A stretch of 64,000 nt of DNA from Ohtaekwangia sp036786105. GTDB lineage: Bacteria; Bacteroidota; Bacteroidia; Cytophagales; Cyclobacteriaceae. Under the pieces are notes generated by a model. The model was not told the DNA's origin. It saw nothing but the letters and a program-made list of their open reading frames with translations, and did not search any database. The stretch spans positions 1 to 64,000 of the forward strand of contig NZ_DAIQRQ010000014.1 in the NCBI RefSeq assembly GCF_036786105.1. Reading direction: 5' to 3'. The first letter of the stretch is position 1; every line of letters starts with the position of its first letter. Made by a program: the position numbers and the translations under genes. Positions 1 to 8,083 of this stretch are shown here, one piece after another.

Positions 1-39
1 TTATCCATCAATAGTTATTAACCTGCAACAAATAACGAT

Positions 40-423
40 TTAACAATTAACCACATTATCGTTATGAATACACTTCTCAACCGAAGTGAGAAGACTGCGA
101 ATACCGAATGGCTTTTCGATAAACTCATCTACACCTACAGTTTTTGCACGGTCTTTCAAATAGTGATGCGCCGAGATCATAATAATCGGAATGTGTCGGG
201 TGTTCTCTTTCAGGCGTAGATATTTGCAAACTGCGAGCCCGTCAATAAAGGGCATGTCTTTATCGATGATAAAGAGGTCGGGAGCTTCGTATTTTCCTTC
301 TACAATACGCGATGCCTGCGGTAAAACTTCCACGCTATATCCTGCATCTTCCAATAGCATATTTAAAATGAGGCGGATATCGGCATCATCTTCAGCGATT
401 AGAATTTTTTTTCTCATAGGCAA
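40..423 (-). CDS. Single-domain response regulator (CheY-like receiver)
   Basis: This 127-residue protein is a stand-alone receiver domain with no output domain. Visible receiver landmarks are the acidic cluster EDD at residues 11-13, the likely phospho-acceptor Asp54 in IIDKDMP, Ser84 in the ISAH strand, and Lys104 in the EKPF motif followed by a cis-proline. In this family an upstream histidine kinase phosphorylates the Asp, and the protein acts through protein contacts or phospho-relay. No kinase gene is adjacent within the window, so the partner cannot be named. The start follows directly after a basic MRKK segment typical of these proteins. Confidence 0.92.
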   Translation of the reverse strand: MPMRKKILIAEDDADIRLILNMLLEDAGYSVEVLPQASRIVEGKYEAPDLFIIDKDMPFIDGLAVCKYLRLKENTRHIPIIMISAHHYLKDRAKTVGVDEFIEKPFGIRSLLTSVEKCIHNDNVVNC

Positions 424-732
424 CAGCTTTTAACCAATACTTGAATAACAAAATAAATAAGAATCAGAAAAATCCCAGAACGATTAACTATAAATTTTAT
501 ATATAGTGTAACACCGGTAAACATGTTCTAACAACGGCTGTAAATAAAGTATATATCATTTCGGATGAGCATAAACTATACATTAAACTGGCCAACAGTA
601 TATTCCATACAGCGGTTCCAGCGGGGGATTATATTTTTCTCCACTGAAAAATCAATGCAAGTATACTTCATTGGATACAAGAATGGAGTGTCCGGCAGAT
701 TCTTAACAGGATTGTAATTGATGTTGGTATAG

Positions 733-839
733 AAGAGTCCGGAAAGACAGGAAACCGGAAGAATATAGTGAGCCCATGTACACGCTTGTGTCTTACCCAA
801 ACCTCTTGTGGCGCGCAGCCAGAAGCTGGCAGCTAACGG
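733..839. repeat. Dispersed intergenic repeat, modules A and B
   Basis: The 409 bases between the response regulator (start at 423) and the next small gene (stop at 833) carry no convincing gene. At 733-772 lies a module-A copy (related to AGTCCGGAAGATATAGYGAG), and at 816-839 a module-B copy rich in CAGC/AGCTGG words. The stop codon of the downstream minus-strand gene falls inside the B module. Related modules recur near 4.6, 7.7-8.1, 15.4 and 60.8-61.1 kb. An open frame of 74 codons across 576-800 overlaps module A, lacks any recognisable domain and is treated as chance. Confidence 0.6.
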
Positions 840-1084
840 TCTGCTTTCTCAATGATCAATGAAAAAACCTTGCGACCAGATTCATTGCCATCATCTATCT
901 CTATGGGATCGGATACAATAACGGCTGTAGACTCCATATTGAGGTGGGATATACTGACACGTTTTCCTTTATCAAAATCATGTTCCTGACCTGGCGATGC
1001 AACGGCACGCACCTGTACGGAATGACCTTCCTGAAATTCGCGGTAGCTCACAGAGTCCGCTTCGGGTATATTTACAGTTGACAT
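833..1084 (-). CDS. Small hypothetical protein, 83 aa
   Basis: I do not recognise this family. The product is hydrophilic, has no signal peptide or membrane segment, and has alternating charged and hydrophobic residues compatible with a small beta-rich fold. The middle contains HDFDKGKRVSISHLN and the C terminus VFSLIIEKADR. Composition looks like real coding sequence (balanced amino acids, no low complexity), but no ribosome binding site is seen upstream of the ATG. Its stop codon lies in a dispersed repeat module. Its neighbours do not suggest a role. Confidence 0.55.
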   Translation of the reverse strand: MSTVNIPEADSVSYREFQEGHSVQVRAVASPGQEHDFDKGKRVSISHLNMESTAVIVSDPIEIDDGNESGRKVFSLIIEKADR

Positions 1085-1326
1085 AATGCAGCAATTTGAC
1101 TATAGATTACAGATTATAAAACCATGCCACACAGCGTAACAAATGAGATGGTAATTTCCCGACAATCCCAGCGTAATCTTTTACAAGTTGGATCCTTGTG
1201 TGAACAATCATCGTGATGAATTATCCATGCATCCCGTTATATTTCATTTTGTATAAATTTATCAATGAAAAGTATACTGAATTCAATAGCTTGTTTTAAT
1301 CAATTATATCAACCCCTTAACCCATC

Positions 1327-2442
1327 ATGAACTCTCGCAGAGACTTTCTACAAAAGATAACGGCTTCCGCTTTTGCCTTGCCGTTGTTGTCATCTTTCAA
1401 AACAGAAGACCACCCTTACAAACCGCAACCTTACGAAGGCCCCGCGCTGCGTGTAGCCATTATGGGCCTTGGAAGCTATGGTACGCGTGTAGCCGAAGCG
1501 ATGCAGACCTGCAAATATGCCAGGGTAACCGGTGTTATCAGTGGTACACCTTCCAAGATCAAAGACTGGCAGAGCAGGTATACTATACCCGATAAGAACT
1601 GCTACAATTACGAGAACTTCGATCGCATTAAAAGCAATCCTGATATTGATGCTGTTTATGTAATCACACCCAATGCGCTGCACCACGACCATGTGATCCG
1701 CGTAGCCAAAGCAGGCAAGCATGTGATTTGCGAAAAGCCAATGGCGGTAAATGCACGCGAGGCACAAGAGATGATAGATGCCTGTAAACAAGCCAACGTA
1801 AAATTACTTATTGGCTACCGTATGCACTTTGAACCCAAGACGCTCGAAGTAATACGCATGCGCAAGAATGGTGAGTTCGGTAAAATACTTTTCTTCCAGG
1901 GGCTTTCCGGTTTCAGGATTGGTGATCCAACGCAATGGCGTCTCAACAGACAACTCGCCGGTGGCGGTGCCATGATGGATATAGGTATATATTCTATTAA
2001 TGGTTCGCGCTACATGGTAGGCGAAGATCCAACCTGGGTAACAGCCCAGGAGATAAAGACTGATCCGCAGAAATTCAAAGAAGGTGTTGACGAAACCATC
2101 CAGTTTCAATTAGGGTTTCCGAGCGGTGCCGTGGCGTCATGCCTGTCGACCTATAGCATGAGCAACCTCGACCGCTTCTTCCTTGATGGCGAAAAAGGCT
2201 ATGCGGAGATGCAGCCTTCCACTGGCTACGGCCCGATAAAAGGACGTACACACCAGGGTGAGTTAACACAACCGCATATCACGCATCAAACCATACAGAT
2301 GGATGAAATGGCTGGTATTATTCTTCAAGGCAAACAGCCTGTGGTTCCCGTTGATGGTGAAGAAGGCCTTAAAGACATGAAAATCATTGATGCTATTTAC
2401 CAGGCAGTACAAAGCGGCAGAAAAGTCGATTTGAAATTATAA
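1327..2442 (+). CDS. Gfo/Idh/MocA family NAD(P)-dependent oxidoreductase with Tat signal
   Basis: The 371-residue protein starts with a twin-arginine signal (SRRDFLQK at residues 3-10, then a hydrophobic stretch), so it is probably exported folded with its cofactor. The Rossmann domain follows, with GLGSYG at 47-52 and the EKP motif at 136-138 that is characteristic of the family. The C-terminal half is the alpha/beta sheet domain. Exported members include glucose-fructose oxidoreductase, where NADP stays bound; the sugar or polyol substrate here cannot be read from sequence. The gene stands alone and is followed by a terminator at 2463-2497. Confidence 0.9.
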   Translation: MNSRRDFLQKITASAFALPLLSSFKTEDHPYKPQPYEGPALRVAIMGLGSYGTRVAEAMQTCKYARVTGVISGTPSKIKDWQSRYTIPDKNCYNYENFDRIKSNPDIDAVYVITPNALHHDHVIRVAKAGKHVICEKPMAVNAREAQEMIDACKQANVKLLIGYRMHFEPKTLEVIRMRKNGEFGKILFFQGLSGFRIGDPTQWRLNRQLAGGGAMMDIGIYSINGSRYMVGEDPTWVTAQEIKTDPQKFKEGVDETIQFQLGFPSGAVASCLSTYSMSNLDRFFLDGEKGYAEMQPSTGYGPIKGRTHQGELTQPHITHQTIQMDEMAGIILQGKQPVVPVDGEEGLKDMKIIDAIYQAVQSGRKVDLKL

Positions 2443-2462
2443 TGGCATGCTAAATTGTCAGA

Positions 2463-2497
2463 AGAGGTAATAACTGCTCAGGAGTTGTTACCTCTTT
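2463..2497 (+). terminator. Intrinsic terminator after the oxidoreductase
   Basis: The sequence can fold as AGAGGTAA-t-AACT, a seven-base loop, then AGTT-g-TTACCTCT followed by TTTAT. It begins about 20 bases after the stop at 2442, in the right place to end the preceding transcript. Confidence 0.75.
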
Positions 2498-2578
2498 ATC
2501 CATTTTATTATCCATGCGCTTAGTCACTCCGTTGTATACATCTTTTGTAAAATTTTCATTCATTCCACAGTTGATAAT

Positions 2579-2601
2579 TTCCTGCCTCAATTGAGTAGGA
2601 A
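2579..2601. promoter_or_regulatory. Imperfect dyad upstream of the Mn-catalase
   Basis: TTCCT, two bases, CTCAATTGAG, one base, AGGAA forms a near-perfect inverted repeat about 85 bases upstream of the catalase start. Its size and symmetry suit an operator for a dimeric regulator. No cognate regulator is adjacent, so this is inference from symmetry alone. Confidence 0.35.
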
Positions 2602-2686
2602 TTGAATCACATATACTTCGTATTTACATCGTTTTCGTAAGGCATACATTTTGGCCATTCAGGGGAATCACTTAAATCCTCCCATT

Positions 2687-3697
2687 ATGTTCTATCATGT
2701 AAAAGATCTTCAATTTAATGCGCGTGTTTCGGCACCCGATCCACAATTTGCTAATCTGTTGTTACAACAGTTTGGCGGTCCTAACGGAGAATTGAAAGCC
2801 GCTATGCAATATTTTGTGCAAGCTTTCAGCGCCAAAAATCCGTACCCTGATAAATATGACTTGCTAATGGATATTGCCACAGAAGAATTTAGTCACCTCG
2901 AAATAGTAGGTGCCACTATTCAGATGCTGCTGGCAGGAGTTAACGGCAAATTAAAAGATGCTGCTGATGAGTCTGAGATCATGAAACTGTTGGATGGAAA
3001 AGCAGCGAAGGAAAGTGTTATTCACGAAGCAATCTCCAATCCGCATTTCCTGGTAGAAAGTGCCGGAGGCCCTGTGGTGACCGATAGTCGCGGTATACCC
3101 TGGAGTGGTACGTATGTTAACGCTAATGGCGATCTTACCGTAGACCTTCGCTCCGATATGGCAGCAGAGTCGCGCGCAAAGATTGTATATGAATACCTGA
3201 TGAAATTTACCAACGATCCCTATGTGCGCGAAACGTTAACGTTTCTGATGACGCGCGAGGTTGCACACTTCCAGATGTTTGAAGCAGCGCTTGAGACAAT
3301 ACAGCCGAACTTCCCTCCTGGCGTGCTTCAGGCTGATCCGCGCTTTAGCAACACATATTTCAATATGTCGAGTGGTGCAGAATTTCGTGGACCCTGGAAT
3401 GATGGTGCGAGCACAAAACTTGGCGAGACCTGGCAATTCATTGAAGATCCGATCGCACATGTTGAGTCAACACAAGGATTGACCACACAGGAAATTGCTG
3501 GTACCGATCGCACCGCTGCACTGATAGAGAAGATCAATAAAGATCTCAGCCAGGAACGAAGCGAAGAGGTAAACTCAGCTATACCGGAAGGTGAAAATCA
3601 GTGGAGTAATTATGCATTAAGCGGAGACGTAGATGAAACCGATGGAGCAGACAGCAAAAAAACAAAAGCAAGAAGTCCACGATCCAAAAACAAATAA
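2687..3697 (+). CDS. Manganese-containing catalase
   Basis: This is a non-heme di-manganese catalase that converts hydrogen peroxide to water and oxygen. I chose the ATG at 2687 because family members start MFYHVK-like; an upstream TTG at 2651 would add 12 residues. Metal-ligand positions of the ferritin-like four-helix bundle are visible: Glu in GELKAAMQ near residue 35, EEFSHLE near 66-72, and the second REVAHFQMFE motif in the C-terminal half. The tail is Lys/Ser-rich. Length (336 aa) is somewhat longer than the usual ~290. Its 3' end overlaps the next gene by 65 bases, suggesting coupled expression with a DsbA-like protein. Confidence 0.93.
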   Translation: MFYHVKDLQFNARVSAPDPQFANLLLQQFGGPNGELKAAMQYFVQAFSAKNPYPDKYDLLMDIATEEFSHLEIVGATIQMLLAGVNGKLKDAADESEIMKLLDGKAAKESVIHEAISNPHFLVESAGGPVVTDSRGIPWSGTYVNANGDLTVDLRSDMAAESRAKIVYEYLMKFTNDPYVRETLTFLMTREVAHFQMFEAALETIQPNFPPGVLQADPRFSNTYFNMSSGAEFRGPWNDGASTKLGETWQFIEDPIAHVESTQGLTTQEIAGTDRTAALIEKINKDLSQERSEEVNSAIPEGENQWSNYALSGDVDETDGADSKKTKARSPRSKNK

Positions 3698-4352
3698 CAG
3701 GCATGAAGCGGATCGGTTGTTGATCACCTATTATACCGATCCGCTTTGTTGCTGGAGTTGGGCGTTTGATAAGCACCTGATGCAATTGCAACATGAATTT
3801 GGCAATCGGTTTACTGTGCGGTACGTTATGGCTGGTATGATACGGAATTGGGATTCCTATAGCGATCCGTATAACATCATCAATCGTCCGATGCAAATGG
3901 GGCCACTCTGGATGCAGGCAGCGCAAGTGACGCATACTTCTATCAATTTCGATATCTGGCATCGCGATCCTCCCGATTCATCTTATCCGGCATGCCTAGC
4001 TGTGAAAACTGCGTCACTTCAGTCGCCTGAAGCAGAAGCATTCTATCTCTACAAAGTGCGTGAAGCAGTTATGACCCGACAATTGAATATAGCCAAATAT
4101 ACCGTATTGTTCCAGATTGCCGAAGAGTTAGAAACATCATGCAATAACTTCAGCGCTGAACAATTTAAAACTGACTGGCAGGAAGGCAAGGCACGCACAT
4201 TGTTTCGAAAAGATCTGGAGCTGGCAGCGTTTCACAAAATAGGCCGCTACCCTACACTTACCTGTACAGGCACCAATGGAGAAGGTATAATCATGGTAGG
4301 TTACAGGCCGTATGAAGTATTGCTGTCAAGCCTGCAGCGAATGGGATTATAG
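3633..4352 (+). CDS. DsbA-family thioredoxin-fold oxidoreductase
   Basis: The 239-residue protein has a DsbA/FrnE-type fold. The first beta strand runs into TDPLCCWSWAFD, where the usual CxxC is replaced by CCWSW, so only adjacent cysteines are available and classic disulfide exchange is uncertain. There is no signal peptide, so it is likely cytoplasmic. The start is supported by a GGAG six bases upstream of the ATG, and it lies inside the 3' end of the Mn-catalase gene in another frame. The pairing suggests a role in peroxide or thiol stress, by inference. A terminator-like hairpin follows at 4517-4559. Confidence 0.8.
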   Translation: MKPMEQTAKKQKQEVHDPKTNNRHEADRLLITYYTDPLCCWSWAFDKHLMQLQHEFGNRFTVRYVMAGMIRNWDSYSDPYNIINRPMQMGPLWMQAAQVTHTSINFDIWHRDPPDSSYPACLAVKTASLQSPEAEAFYLYKVREAVMTRQLNIAKYTVLFQIAEELETSCNNFSAEQFKTDWQEGKARTLFRKDLELAAFHKIGRYPTLTCTGTNGEGIIMVGYRPYEVLLSSLQRMGL

Positions 4353-4516
4353 CAGTATACCAAAGTATACCGATCATATACCCGATCGCCGGTATCATCG
4401 GTACATTATACCCGTTTGTCTAAATTAAGGAATTTTAAAGGGTACTTTTAGCGATGATATATAGATTTGAAACATTCTTTTACCTCGTATGTTTATAGGT
4501 AAGGGTTAGGTTAATT

Positions 4517-4559
4517 AAAAATGGAGCTTTGCCGGACGGGCACTGCTCCATTTTACTTT
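4517..4559. terminator. Strong bidirectional terminator hairpin
   Basis: AAAATGGAGC pairs with GCTCCATTTT, and an inner TGCC/GGCA stem continues the helix. It is followed by ACTTTTT on the plus strand, and T-rich sequence also follows on the minus strand. It lies between convergent genes (DsbA-like ending at 4352 and NmrA-like ending at 4687) and can serve both. The rest of the 334-base gap holds several TATACC words (4354-4430) and repeat modules. Confidence 0.75.
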
Positions 4560-4572
4560 TTCAGTTATGAAA

Positions 4573-4680
4573 GGCTGCTAGCTTCTGGCTACCGGCCACT
4601 GGAAGTTTGAGCGAGAGACCAGCGCGTGCGTTTACTCACTATATCCTCCGGACTTCCGGACCTTCCGACTTTCGGTCTCC
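4573..4680. repeat. Dispersed intergenic repeat, modules B and A (reverse A)
   Basis: A B module (GGCTGCTAGCTTCTGGCTAC) is followed at 4631-4680 by an A module in reverse orientation compared with the copies at 733 and 7701: its complement reads as iterated TCCGGAAG/CCGAAAG words, then GATATAGTGAG. It ends directly before the stop codon of the minus-strand NmrA-like gene. Confidence 0.65.
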
Positions 4681-4686
4681 CAACTT

Positions 4687-5604
4687 TCACTTCGCTTCCC
4701 CCGCCATCGCCAATGCCTGTTTATATATCACAGCAAACTCCTTCGCAAAATCTTCGAGTTTGATAGACCCAAGAGCAGTATGTCGGTTCTTTGCGTAATC
4801 GTCAAACAATTTGCTTTCACGAATTGCTCTTCCAATGTCAAGTATATATACTGTTGCCATCTCTTCCGTTAATCCATTCTGTAGCATGCCTTGCAACATC
4901 TGTTCATCACTAATGTTTATCCACGCAAGATCAGGTTGACCAATCGCCCGGCCAAGCACAGAGGCAATCTCACTTCCATTCCGTTCATCGCTTGCTATAT
5001 ATTGTATTTTCTTTCCGGAGAACGAACGCGTATGCAGTGCTTCTGCTGCTGCATCAGCAATATCATGTGGATGTGACAGTATCATATTCAACGAAGCATC
5101 GAAATTGTTACCAATTATATTCTGATAGCGGATCATGTTCATAGCTCCGAGAAAGTTAGTATAGAACATACCCGGACGAAGATGCAGCACATGTGTATCC
5201 GCCAGCGCATTCAATTTTTGTTCTACATAATAATTAGCACCGGCAGGTCCGGCACCATCAGGTATGTGTGCGCCAATGCTGCTAAGGTTTACTACGTATT
5301 GCACACCACACCTGGCAATAACTTGTGCATAGCGATCGCCCGCTTCGCGAATATACTTTCGCACATTGGTTGCCGAGGGATCCGGCGGAATCATTATATA
5401 CACCGCATCAGCACCTGCAAAAGCTTCCTGCAAAAATGCGGCATCCTGCAACGATCCAATCGCTGGTATAGCATGCAAAGCCTCCATGGCGGCAATACGT
5501 TCGGGGCTGTGACTTACAACAGTAACTCTATGCCCGCGCGCAACTAATTTTTCAGTGAGTCTGCGGCCAACGTTGCCGAGAGACCCGGTAATGGTAATGT
5601 TCAT
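4687..5604 (-). CDS. NmrA-like / NAD(P)H-binding SDR-type protein
   Basis: The protein starts MNITITGSLGNVGRRLTEK, an N-terminal Rossmann strand with a GxxGxxG-like dinucleotide loop, and resembles atypical SDRs of the NmrA/azoreductase-like group that bind NAD(P)H and act on quinones or sense redox state. A longer reading frame to 5664 exists but covers the promoter region, so the ATG at 5604 is preferred (305 aa). It is divergently arranged with an HxlR regulator at 5689; such pairs commonly respond to electrophiles or quinones. No substrate can be deduced. Confidence 0.85.
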   Translation of the reverse strand: MNITITGSLGNVGRRLTEKLVARGHRVTVVSHSPERIAAMEALHAIPAIGSLQDAAFLQEAFAGADAVYIMIPPDPSATNVRKYIREAGDRYAQVIARCGVQYVVNLSSIGAHIPDGAGPAGANYYVEQKLNALADTHVLHLRPGMFYTNFLGAMNMIRYQNIIGNNFDASLNMILSHPHDIADAAAEALHTRSFSGKKIQYIASDERNGSEIASVLGRAIGQPDLAWINISDEQMLQGMLQNGLTEEMATVYILDIGRAIRESKLFDDYAKNRHTALGSIKLEDFAKEFAVIYKQALAMAGEAK

Positions 5605-5646
5605 ACAATTATTTTTTTTAAATTTTGATAGAACAAACGTATCGCT

Positions 5647-5681
5647 GTACTTACTTTTGTACAAGTACTTACCCTAAAGTA
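5647..5681 (+). promoter_or_regulatory. HxlR-type operator overlapping a -7 promoter element
   Basis: GTACTT (5647-5652), ten bases, then AAGTAC (5663-5668) is a perfect inverted repeat; a second overlapping dyad is TACTT (5666-5670), six bases, AAGTA (5677-5681). The TACTT...AAGTA form resembles published operators of HxlR-family proteins. A TACTTTTG element (5652-5659) matching the Bacteroidota -7 consensus lies inside the first dyad, and a TTTG lies 24 bases upstream (5624-5627). This predicts repression of the divergent pair by the adjacent HxlR protein. Confidence 0.7.
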
Positions 5682-5688
5682 GGCTCTT

Positions 5689-6084
5689 ATGACCCAGGTA
5701 AAAGAAAGCTCAACCATTCAGGCCAACAAGCAGACTGCATTCCAGGAATGCCCCGTTACGTATGTTATGGAAAAGATTGGCGGCTACTGGAAACCGATTA
5801 TACTTTTTCAGTTATTATCCGGTGAAAAAAGATATAGCGATCTTCGCAAAGGTATACCTTCTATTACGGAGAAAGTGCTTATCCAACATTTGAAACAACT
5901 CGAAACGGATAAACTTATCGTGCGAAAAGCAAAGCCTGTAGTGCCGCCCCACGTTACCTATAGCCTTACAGTGGCAGGCCTCGGGTTTAAACCGGTGCTA
6001 TATGCCATGGCGGTATGGGCGGTAGAAAACAGCGGCAAGCATGCAAAAACCTTTTCGCGCAACCTGAAAAACTTTCCCGCATAA
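5689..6084 (+). CDS. HxlR family transcriptional regulator
   Basis: The 131-residue protein has the HxlR winged-helix signature: CPVTYVMEKIGGYWKPIILFQLLSG, with Cys near residue 26, then the FADLR-like segment YSDLRKGIPSITEKVLIQHLKQLE and a wing ending in VTYSLTVAG. Family members bind as dimers to short TACTT-type dyads and often sense reactive electrophiles through the N-terminal Cys. Such dyads lie directly upstream at 5647-5681, so autoregulation and control of the divergent NmrA-like gene are likely. An MFS exporter gene follows 89 bases downstream and may also be regulated. Confidence 0.93.
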   Translation: MTQVKESSTIQANKQTAFQECPVTYVMEKIGGYWKPIILFQLLSGEKRYSDLRKGIPSITEKVLIQHLKQLETDKLIVRKAKPVVPPHVTYSLTVAGLGFKPVLYAMAVWAVENSGKHAKTFSRNLKNFPA

Positions 6085-6173
6085 ATATACCGGCGCATTC
6101 GGCCTTTATTTTTGTCGTATTCAGCCCTGATGCGATGCCGCACTGTTTTGTAGTTTTGATCACAATCTTTACT

Positions 6174-7694
6174 ATGGAAACAGACACAACGCTTCTCTCC
6201 TCTCCTATACCACGGGCTGGCCGAAGAGAATGGATCGGACTTGCCGTGCTGACCTTACCAACACTGTTGGTCTCGATGGATGCCACGGTAACGTACCTGG
6301 CTATACCTTCGTTGAGTGCTTCGCTGAAGCCCACCGGTTCGCAATTACTTTGGATCACCGACATATTTACCTTTATGGAGGGAGGCTTTCTGATCATTAT
6401 GGGAGTACTGGGCGATCGCATTGGCCGAAAGCGTTTACTTACCATTGGCTTTGTATTATTTTCGCTCGCTTCCGTAATGGCCGCCTTTGCCGGCAGTGCT
6501 ATATGGCTAATTGCAGCACGCGCTGTATTGGGAATAACAGGTGCCATTATTCTTCCCTGCACATTATCGCTGATCCGCAGTATGTTTCGCGATGATCGTG
6601 AGCGCACGATAGCTTTTGGTATATATACTGCATGCTATGCGGGAGGAACTATGCTCGGTCCGTTGCTCGGAGGTATACTATTGACTCACTTCTGGTGGGG
6701 CTCGGTATTTTTGATCAGTGTGCCCTTAATGTGTCTTTTCCTGTTTGCCTCCGGCCTGCTCACCGAATACCGCGATGTGGATGCCAGACAATTCAGTCTT
6801 ACGAGTGCAGTGCTTTTGCTTACCGGCATGCTGTCGGCTACCGGGGGCATTAAGCATATTGCAGAGTCGGGAGCTTTCCAATGGCGGGCTTTGCTGAGTA
6901 TAGCTGCCGGTGTAGTGCTGTTTTCTGTATTTGTTCGTATACAAAAGACGATTCGTAACCCGTTGGTGAATTTACATCTGTTTTCAATCCCGGCATTTGG
7001 TGCGACTCTGGCTACGCTTTTCCTGTCGCTCTTCTGCTGGTCAGGACTATACCTGTTCATTGCCCAGTATTTACAACTTGTACGGGGACTGGCGCCTATG
7101 CAGGCCGGCCTTCTTACCCTGTTGCCGGCAGCCATTACGATGGCAGGCTGCATGTTTGCCCCACAGATTCTGCGCTGGATCTCACGCACGGTAACAATCA
7201 TTATCGGCAATATAATTATGCTGACCGGCATGCTGATGTTAACACAACTCGAAACCGATACACATCTCTTCCTTCTCATTGCCGCCTGTACTTGCCTTAG
7301 TCTGGGATGTGGCTTTATTGTAACCTTGGGCATTGACCTGATTGTATCGGTAGCGCCTCCTGAGCAGGCTGGCGCAGTGTCGGGTATATCGGAGAGTAGC
7401 ACTACGTTCGGTTCAGCACTTGGCGTGGCACTTCTGGGAAGTATAGGCACTGCGATATACCACAGTCACATGGCGGCAGCCAAGACTTCTGGTATATCTG
7501 TTATCACCGAAGATGCACGCAATACATTGGGAGGAGCACTCGCGGCTTCCCTGCAATTACCTGCCGAAGCAGGCGCTGCACTTCTTGTCCAGGCAAGAGC
7601 AGCATTTCTGGTATCATTTCATTCTGCTGCGTTGATCGGTTCTATTGCTATAGTAATGATGGTACTCGTTTTTAGTATTGCTGCTCGTAAATAA
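6174..7694 (+). CDS. MFS drug/solute exporter, 14-TM EmrB/QacA type
   Basis: The 506-residue membrane protein carries the MFS motif A variant GVLGDRIGRKR after TM2 and about 14 predicted hydrophobic helices, typical of the DHA2 (EmrB/QacA/SmvA) drug:proton antiporter branch. TM1 contains the SMDATVTYLAIPSL segment seen in that group. I chose the ATG at 6174 because upstream in-frame codons overlap the hxlR gene. Its position behind the HxlR regulator suggests induction by the same toxic compound. The actual substrate is unknown. Confidence 0.88.
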   Translation: METDTTLLSSPIPRAGRREWIGLAVLTLPTLLVSMDATVTYLAIPSLSASLKPTGSQLLWITDIFTFMEGGFLIIMGVLGDRIGRKRLLTIGFVLFSLASVMAAFAGSAIWLIAARAVLGITGAIILPCTLSLIRSMFRDDRERTIAFGIYTACYAGGTMLGPLLGGILLTHFWWGSVFLISVPLMCLFLFASGLLTEYRDVDARQFSLTSAVLLLTGMLSATGGIKHIAESGAFQWRALLSIAAGVVLFSVFVRIQKTIRNPLVNLHLFSIPAFGATLATLFLSLFCWSGLYLFIAQYLQLVRGLAPMQAGLLTLLPAAITMAGCMFAPQILRWISRTVTIIIGNIIMLTGMLMLTQLETDTHLFLLIAACTCLSLGCGFIVTLGIDLIVSVAPPEQAGAVSGISESSTTFGSALGVALLGSIGTAIYHSHMAAAKTSGISVITEDARNTLGGALAASLQLPAEAGAALLVQARAAFLVSFHSAALIGSIAIVMMVLVFSIAARK

Positions 7695-7700
7695 TGCAAA

Positions 7701-8083
7701 GAGTCCGAAAGACGAAAAGTCCGGAGTACGGAAGATATAGCGAGCAAGCTCATAGCTATTAAAAAATATTGAACAAGGAACACCGAATAACGAATAACTT
7801 ATTTTTCTGTGTTCTTCTATTCCCGATTGGCCATCGGGAACAGAAGAACACAGATCGTCTAGGGTAACCGTTAATATACTCTTCCTGATAACGATTAACC
7901 TGTAACAATTAACGGATAACGAATGATGAAGTAGCATACACCAACTTGTTCACGTCCAGTAGCCAGAGGCCAGCAGCTTTTGAACATAGAACAAGGAACA
8001 TCGATCAACGAATGCTGAAGTTAAAACCACACTCCTCCCTCACACACATCCAGCAGTTCGCAGCCAGCAATCACAGCTATTTT
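7701..8083. repeat. Intergenic mosaic of dispersed repeat modules A, B, C
   Basis: The 389 bases between the convergent MFS and lipoprotein genes contain no supported gene. They hold an A module (7701-7744), B modules (7745-7761, 7956-7980, 8059-8083) and C modules (7770-7800, 7983-8022; core AAGGAACAYCGATCAACGAA). A T/A-rich stretch of TAACGATTAACC-like words (about 7889-7925) resembles the first 50 bases of the window. The stretch 7985-8080 matches 60990-61086 in order and spacing at roughly three quarters of positions. The last B copy ends at the stop codon of the minus-strand lipoprotein gene. Confidence 0.7.
7807..7853. repeat. Long perfect-stem hairpin inside the repeat mosaic
   Basis: CTGTGTTCTTCT pairs with AGAAGAACACAG (12 bp), then an ATT/AAC internal loop, then CCCGAT/ATCGGG around TGGCC. 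No U-tract follows on either strand, so it is not a standard intrinsic terminator. It sits between convergent genes and could block read-through or be a processed RNA structure. Confidence 0.6.

Noticed and set aside
576..800. 74-codon minus-strand open frame
   Set aside because: It runs through a dispersed repeat module, has no recognisable domain and no initiation signal.
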